From a bacterium (GTDB lineage: Bacteria; Vulcanimicrobiota; Xenobia; Xenobiales; JADMJV01), in the NCBI GenBank assembly GCA_018266105.1, contig JAFEBA010000058.1:1-59333 (forward strand): a stretch of 59,333 nt of DNA, given 5' to 3'. Within the stretch, counting starts at the first letter, position 1, and every line of letters begins with the position of its first letter. Made by a program: the position numbers and the translations under genes. Below, piece by piece: positions 55,204 through 59,333 of the stretch. Under the pieces are notes generated by a model. That model did no database searches, was not told the origin of the DNA, and worked only from the letters and a program-made list of their open reading frames with translations.

Positions 55204-56121
55204 ATGGAAGATTTTGAATCCACAACCGAAGTGCTGGGTTTTGCCCCCCGCTTTCAAAAAAGCGCGGAGCAAAAACAGCTCTGCCTGGTCGTGGTCAGCG
55301 GAGCCGAGAAAGGGGCGGTTTTCCCCCTCAATCCAGGTGTCACCACTCTGGGTCGCTCCGCTCAACACTCGGACTTTGTCATTTCCGGCCGCGGACTCAG
55401 CCGTGCCCACGCTCGTCTGGACATCTCCGACCAGGGCGAGGTGACAGTCGAGGATCTGGAATCAACCAACGGACTCTTCATCAATGGCACAAAAGCCCTG
55501 CGCGGCTCGCTGAAGCCCGGCGACACACTCACTCTGGGGCCGGAAGTCAGCCTGCAGCTGGACGCTCCCGACCAAAGTATTCAATCTCTCCTTCAGGAAA
55601 TGCATCGGGGAGCCACTCAAGACGGCCTGACCGGCCTGATCAATCGCCGTTCGTTTCTGGAACGGCTGGAAGAAGAAGTGGCCGCCACCCATCGCCACTC
55701 GCTGGCGACCTGCCTGGCCCTGATCGACGTCGACCATTTCAAGTCGGTGAACGATACCCATGGCCATCCGGCCGGGGACGCCGTACTGGTGGAAGTGGCG
55801 GCTCGACTCAACAAACACGTGCGCCAGGAAGACGTGGTGGCCCGTTTTGGCGGGGAAGAATTCGTCATCCTGTTGCGTCATACCGATCTGGCCGGTGGAG
55901 TAGTGCTGCTCGACCGCCTGCGCGGCTACATTGGGGAGCAACCCATGATTGTGCCGACCCCGGCCGGGACTCGAGAAATCAGCGTGACCTTTAGCGCCGG
56001 AATTACCCAACTGGACAAAAACTCCAACAGCGAGCAACTGCTGGAGCGAGCCGACGTGGCCCTTTATCAGGCCAAACGCACGGGTCGCAACAGGGTGGTC
56101 TCGAGCGAAGCGAGCGTGTAA
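55204..56121 (+). CDS. FHA-GGDEF diguanylate cyclase
   Basis: A 305-residue cytoplasmic c-di-GMP synthase. An FHA domain (about 25-125) shows TTLGRSAQHSDFVISG, LSRAHARLD and DLESTNGLFINGTKAL, the complete phosphothreonine-binding pattern. The GGDEF domain (about 135-300) has DGLTGLINRRSFLERL, LALIDVDHFKSVNDTHGH, inhibitory RQED five residues before the active loop GGEEF, and FSAGITQL. The I-site RxxD is intact, so feedback inhibition is expected, unlike in the cyclase at 38581-40314. It lies 3 bp after the FIST gene and 2 bp before the Ser/Thr kinase gene; all three are probably one operon. Confidence 0.95.
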   Translation: MEDFESTTEVLGFAPRFQKSAEQKQLCLVVVSGAEKGAVFPLNPGVTTLGRSAQHSDFVISGRGLSRAHARLDISDQGEVTVEDLESTNGLFINGTKALRGSLKPGDTLTLGPEVSLQLDAPDQSIQSLLQEMHRGATQDGLTGLINRRSFLERLEEEVAATHRHSLATCLALIDVDHFKSVNDTHGHPAGDAVLVEVAARLNKHVRQEDVVARFGGEEFVILLRHTDLAGGVVLLDRLRGYIGEQPMIVPTPAGTREISVTFSAGITQLDKNSNSEQLLERADVALYQAKRTGRNRVVSSEASV

Positions 56122-56123
56122 GA

Positions 56124-57794
56124 ATGGACTCGACAGCCTCGGCAAACCTTGAAGAGGGCAAGCTTCTGGCCAACCGCTACAAAGTGGAGAAAGTGCTGGG
56201 ACAGGGTGGGATGGGCGCCGTCTATCTGGCCCGAGATAGCTCCCTGGGCGACAAAGCCGTGGCCATCAAAGAGATGCGCGTCAGCGCCGCCGACGATAAG
56301 CAGCAGCAGGCCGCCCTGCAGCAATTTCGTCAGGAAGCCCAGTTCCTGGCCAATTTGGAGCATCCGAACCTGGTTCAGGTGAGCGATTTTTTCAGCGATG
56401 ACGGGCGCCACTATCTGGTGATGGCCTTCGTCAAAGGCCAGAACCTGGGCGAAATGCTGATTGCGCGCAGAGGTGCATTTCCGGTCGCCAAAGTTCTGGA
56501 GTGGGGCCGCCAGCTGGCTGGCGTGCTGCATTATCTGCATACGCAAGATCCGCCCATTCTGTTTCGCGACCTGAAGCCCAGCAATATCATGCTGGACGCC
56601 GCCGGCAACGTGCGACTCATCGATTTTGGCATCGCCCGCAGCTTCAATCCCGAGGGAGTCACGGCCACATTCCTGCAAGGGATGGGTTCGGCCGGCTACT
56701 CCCCGCTGGAGCAATACCAGGGAGCGGGGGGCACCGACCCACGCTCCGACATTTATGCTTTGGGCGCGACCCTGTTCCATCTGGTGACCAACCGCGTGCC
56801 CCCCAGTCCGGTGGAACTGGTCTCCGAAAACAAGCCCATGCCCTCTGCCAGGCGCTGGAATCCGACCCTGCCCAATCAGGTCGACCAGATTTTGCTAAAA
56901 ATGCTGGCCGTGCGCAAGGACGACCGCTACCAGACCATGGAGCAGGTTCGAGCCCTGCTTGATCAGGCCGCCAAGAACCTGGAGAAGGACGAGGATGGGG
57001 CCACCGAGTCGCTGGGAAGCGCTCCCAGCCTGCCTCCCCCCAGCAGCACCCCACTGGCCCAGGTTCCGACTCTGCAGGTGCGAGCCGCCGCCCCCACCAC
57101 CCAGATGGAAAGCGACCCCAATTCCGGAATTCTGTATATGACCATTGGCATGCTGACCATGGCCGCCATCGGCCTGTTTGGCTTCCTGGCCTATCAGGCC
57201 ACCCATCAACCCTCGACCACCCCCACTCCTGTGGTGGCCGCCCACTCGCCTGAACCGAAACCATCCCAGGCGCCACCCAGGCCGGTCGTGACCTTGAAAA
57301 AACCGACCCGACCAGAACTTCCCGCCCAGCCAGACCGGCTGGCCACTCGCCCGCCCGTTCCTCAGCCCCAGCCTCCTAAGGGCCCCAAGCTTTCTCCTCC
57401 CCCCAAACCCCAGGTTGAGCGGCCCTCTCTACCCAGCCTCCCCAGCGTGCCCGTGGCCGCTCATCGCCCCAAACTACCGAAACCGGATGCACCCGTTTTC
57501 CAGCCACCAACCGAGCCGAACGTGGCCCCAACTCAGGCCGCGCCTGCACCGGCTCCTTTTCCGGACCCCGCCTCGGACGTTCCACCCGCGCCCAAGAAGC
57601 CCAATGGCAAACGCATCGGGCCTCCCGGCTGGGTCTGGTATGGAAAGAACGGCGGCTGGTCCTGGGAATGGCCCGGGCACACCATCCCTCGCGAAGGTCC
57701 ACCTCCCTTTGACCCCGATGTCATTGACCCCATGCACGGTCCTCCGGGCCCCCCGGAAGGCCCTCCCAAACCGGGCACAATTCCTGGCTATTAA
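56124..57794 (+). CDS. Transmembrane Ser/Thr kinase with Pro-rich external tail
   Basis: A 556-residue eukaryotic-type kinase. The catalytic domain (about 18-285) has VLGQGGMGAVYLARD, VAIKEMRV, Asp149 in LFRDLKPSNIMLD, LIDFGIARSF, and SAGYSPLEQYQG in place of APE. A linker, a transmembrane helix (about 333-355, ILYMTIGMLTMAAIGLFGFLA) and a ~200-residue Pro-rich external part follow. The last 70 residues include PPGWVWYGKNGGWSWEW, a Trp-rich stretch that might contact cell-wall or carbohydrate. The HRD His is Phe, a tolerated variant. The FHA domain of the cyclase directly upstream is a natural target for this kinase's phosphothreonine output; that is inferred from operon position. Confidence 0.94.
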   Translation: MDSTASANLEEGKLLANRYKVEKVLGQGGMGAVYLARDSSLGDKAVAIKEMRVSAADDKQQQAALQQFRQEAQFLANLEHPNLVQVSDFFSDDGRHYLVMAFVKGQNLGEMLIARRGAFPVAKVLEWGRQLAGVLHYLHTQDPPILFRDLKPSNIMLDAAGNVRLIDFGIARSFNPEGVTATFLQGMGSAGYSPLEQYQGAGGTDPRSDIYALGATLFHLVTNRVPPSPVELVSENKPMPSARRWNPTLPNQVDQILLKMLAVRKDDRYQTMEQVRALLDQAAKNLEKDEDGATESLGSAPSLPPPSSTPLAQVPTLQVRAAAPTTQMESDPNSGILYMTIGMLTMAAIGLFGFLAYQATHQPSTTPTPVVAAHSPEPKPSQAPPRPVVTLKKPTRPELPAQPDRLATRPPVPQPQPPKGPKLSPPPKPQVERPSLPSLPSVPVAAHRPKLPKPDAPVFQPPTEPNVAPTQAAPAPAPFPDPASDVPPAPKKPNGKRIGPPGWVWYGKNGGWSWEWPGHTIPREGPPPFDPDVIDPMHGPPGPPEGPPKPGTIPGY

Positions 57795-57875
57795 CCTCGC
57801 TGGCTCTCCCCCGCTGTGGCAGGGGGCCGGTGGCTGAATCGCGCAGAAACCGCCAGAGTTTTTCTGGAGGAATTT

Positions 57876-59333
57876 ATGTCGAACGCCATCTTTCAGGTCC
57901 CCACCCCCATCAACGAGCCGGTGCGCTCTTACGCTCCCGGCAGCCCGGAGCGTGACTCGCTGCAGTCCCGCCTGAAAACCATGAGCTCGGAACAAATCGA
58001 GCTTCCGCTGGTCATCGGCGGCAAACGCATCTCCACCGGCGATACGGGTCCCATCGTCATGCCCCACGCTCACCAGCACCAGCTGGGTCGCTATCATAAA
58101 GCTCGCCCCGAGCATGTGGAGCAGGCCGTCGAGGCGGCCCGCAAAGCCCAGCCGGAATGGGCTTCCATGCCCTGGCAGGAACGCGTGGCCATCTTTTTGC
58201 GGGCCCAGGAACTCCTGACCGGGCCCTATCGCGACATCCTCAACGGGGCCACCATGCTGGGACAGAGTAAGACTTGTCATCAAGCCGAAATCGATTCGGC
58301 CTGCGAGTTGATCGACTTCTGGCGCTACAACTGCAGCTTCGTGGAGAAGGTCTACCAGGAGCAGCCCATCAGCTCTCCGGGGATGTGGAACCGCTTGGAA
58401 CATCGCCCGCTGGAGGGCTTTGTCTTTGCGGTGACTCCTTTCAACTTTACGGCCATCGCCGGCAACCTCCCCACCGCTCCGGCCATGCTGGGTAATGTGG
58501 TGCTCTGGAAACCGGCTTCCTCGGCCCTGTTCTCGGCCTACTACATCATGGAGATTCTTGAGAAAGCCGGACTGCCGGCGGGAGTGATTAACCTCGTGCC
58601 CGGGTCGGGCGGAGCGGTGGGCAATCCGGCCGTGGCCAATCCCCATCTGGCCGGTCTGCACTTCACCGGTTCCACCGACGTCTTCAACGGAATGTGGGCC
58701 TCCATCGGCCAGAACATCAGCAAATACAAGACCTACCCGCGCATCGTCGGTGAGACCGGCGGCAAAGACTTTGTGCTGGCCCACCCCTCGGCCGAGGTCG
58801 ACTCGTTGGTGGTGGCTTTGCTGCGCGGTGCCTTCGAGTATCAGGGCCAGAAATGCTCGGCCGCCTCGCGCGCCTATATTCCCAGCAACCTCTGGCCCGA
58901 AGTCAAAACCAAGCTGGTGGAGCTGCTCAAGACGGTCAAGGTGGGCCACGTCAACGACTTCTCCAATTTTATGGGTGCCGTCATCGACGCCGCGGCCTTC
59001 AAGCGCATCAAGGGCTACATCGATCTGGCCAAAGAAAGCACCACCTATGAACTGGTCGCGGGCGGAACCTACGACGACTCAGAAGGCTACTTCGTTCAAC
59101 CCACCGTCTTCCAATCCAACGACCCCAAATCTAAGCTCATGCGCGAGGAAATTTTCGGGCCGGTTCTGACCGTCTACGTCTACAACGAGAACGACTTTGA
59201 AGGCGTGCTGGAACTGGTCGATTCAGGCACCGACTATGCCCTCACGGGAGCGATCTTCTCAACCGACCGCAAAGCCATCATTCGCGCCACCGCGCGCCTC
59301 AGCCAGGCAGCCGGCAACTTCTACATCAACGAC
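57876..59333 (+). CDS. pruA: 1-pyrroline-5-carboxylate dehydrogenase, 3' end missing
   Basis: The first 486 residues of an aldehyde dehydrogenase are visible; the frame is open at the window end and no stop is seen. It oxidises glutamate-5-semialdehyde to glutamate in proline degradation. Evidence: Glu293 in VGETGGKDFVLAHPSAE, catalytic Cys327 in YQGQKCSAASRAYIP, HFTGSTDVFN for NAD binding, LEHRPLEGFVFAVTPFNF, and VMPHAHQHQLGRYHKA near the N-terminus, a combination typical of the ALDH4/eukaryote-like P5CDH family. The expected full length is ~540. TCTGGAGG precedes ATG 57876 by 5 bp. An 81-bp gap separates it from the kinase. A GC-rich inverted repeat after the kinase stop (around 57807-57829) might be a weak terminator. 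Confidence 0.92.
   Translation, partial: MSNAIFQVPTPINEPVRSYAPGSPERDSLQSRLKTMSSEQIELPLVIGGKRISTGDTGPIVMPHAHQHQLGRYHKARPEHVEQAVEAARKAQPEWASMPWQERVAIFLRAQELLTGPYRDILNGATMLGQSKTCHQAEIDSACELIDFWRYNCSFVEKVYQEQPISSPGMWNRLEHRPLEGFVFAVTPFNFTAIAGNLPTAPAMLGNVVLWKPASSALFSAYYIMEILEKAGLPAGVINLVPGSGGAVGNPAVANPHLAGLHFTGSTDVFNGMWASIGQNISKYKTYPRIVGETGGKDFVLAHPSAEVDSLVVALLRGAFEYQGQKCSAASRAYIPSNLWPEVKTKLVELLKTVKVGHVNDFSNFMGAVIDAAAFKRIKGYIDLAKESTTYELVAGGTYDDSEGYFVQPTVFQSNDPKSKLMREEIFGPVLTVYVYNENDFEGVLELVDSGTDYALTGAIFSTDRKAIIRATARLSQAAGNFYIND

Noticed and set aside
57800..57875. Strong terminator after the Ser/Thr kinase
   Set aside because: A GC-rich inverted repeat exists, but it contains mismatches and is not followed directly by a T run, so I do not list it as a terminator.

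Overview
This GC-rich window looks like a chromosomal segment from a motile, diderm-type bacterium. It carries flagellar hook, stator and MS-ring genes, two sets of type IV/type II secretion-like minor pseudopilins, a C5-pathway haem cluster, c-di-GMP synthases, eukaryotic-type Ser/Thr kinases, an AfsR/MalT-like STAND-BTAD regulator and a FIST sensor. I cannot name the species. The mix recalls little-studied lineages such as Vulcanimicrobiota (Eremiobacterota) or Armatimonadota, but that is only an inference from gene content. I see no tRNA, rRNA, insertion sequence, integrase, prophage or CRISPR array. Genes are tightly packed, often with 4-bp ATGA/GTGA stop-start overlaps. No stretch longer than about 180 bp lacks a gene.

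Layout. (1) 1-5215: flagellar operon fliK (5' end outside the window), flgD, flgE, motA, motB. (2) 5212-14613: a large STAND/BTAD regulator, a hybrid histidine kinase with an HD hydrolase, then an operon of a small FliF-C-domain-like membrane protein, an OmpR-type regulator and two histidine kinases with complementary defects. A nitroreductase closes the block. (3) 14733-18098: a secreted protein built of short YPxL-like repeats, a perfect intrinsic terminator, adenylate kinase behind a hairpin that covers its ribosome-binding site, and fliF. (4) 18278-22849: minor pseudopilin locus A, whose first protein is a pseudopilin fused to a beta-propeller, then a glycosyltransferase. (5) 22844-29858: hydrolase, acyl-CoA ligase, Cys/Met PLP enzyme, and three consecutive genes (lipoprotein, HELGH metallopeptidase, P450) with unusual N-terminal leaders.

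(6) 29885-34028: phosphate block with a PhoB-like regulator, a soluble PhoR kinase fused to a PhoU domain, and a PiT transporter. (7) 34095-38523: pseudopilin locus B, paralogous to locus A but in permuted gene order. (8) 38581-42458: FHA-GAF-GGDEF cyclase, small membrane protein, pseudokinase and Ser/Thr kinase. (9) 42440-46827: operon with a molybdopterin oxidoreductase and three proteins of unknown function. (10) 46881-53968: two small secreted proteins, a LOG-family protein, hemA, a HemX/CcsA-like protein, a TPR protein, an inverted gene for a short-repeat protein with a CRP/FNR-type palindrome upstream, hemC and hemD. (11) 54001-59333: FIST sensor, FHA-GGDEF cyclase, Ser/Thr kinase, and the start of a 1-pyrroline-5-carboxylate dehydrogenase that runs off the window.

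The strongest candidates for undescribed biology are the two paralogous pseudopilin sets whose GspH-like member carries an Ig-like domain and a beta-propeller (a possible self-contained pilus-tip module), the FliF-like protein/regulator/split-kinase operon, the PhoR-PhoU fusion, and the shared N-terminal leader with an [D/E]-x-V-x-L-S-G motif on unrelated proteins.
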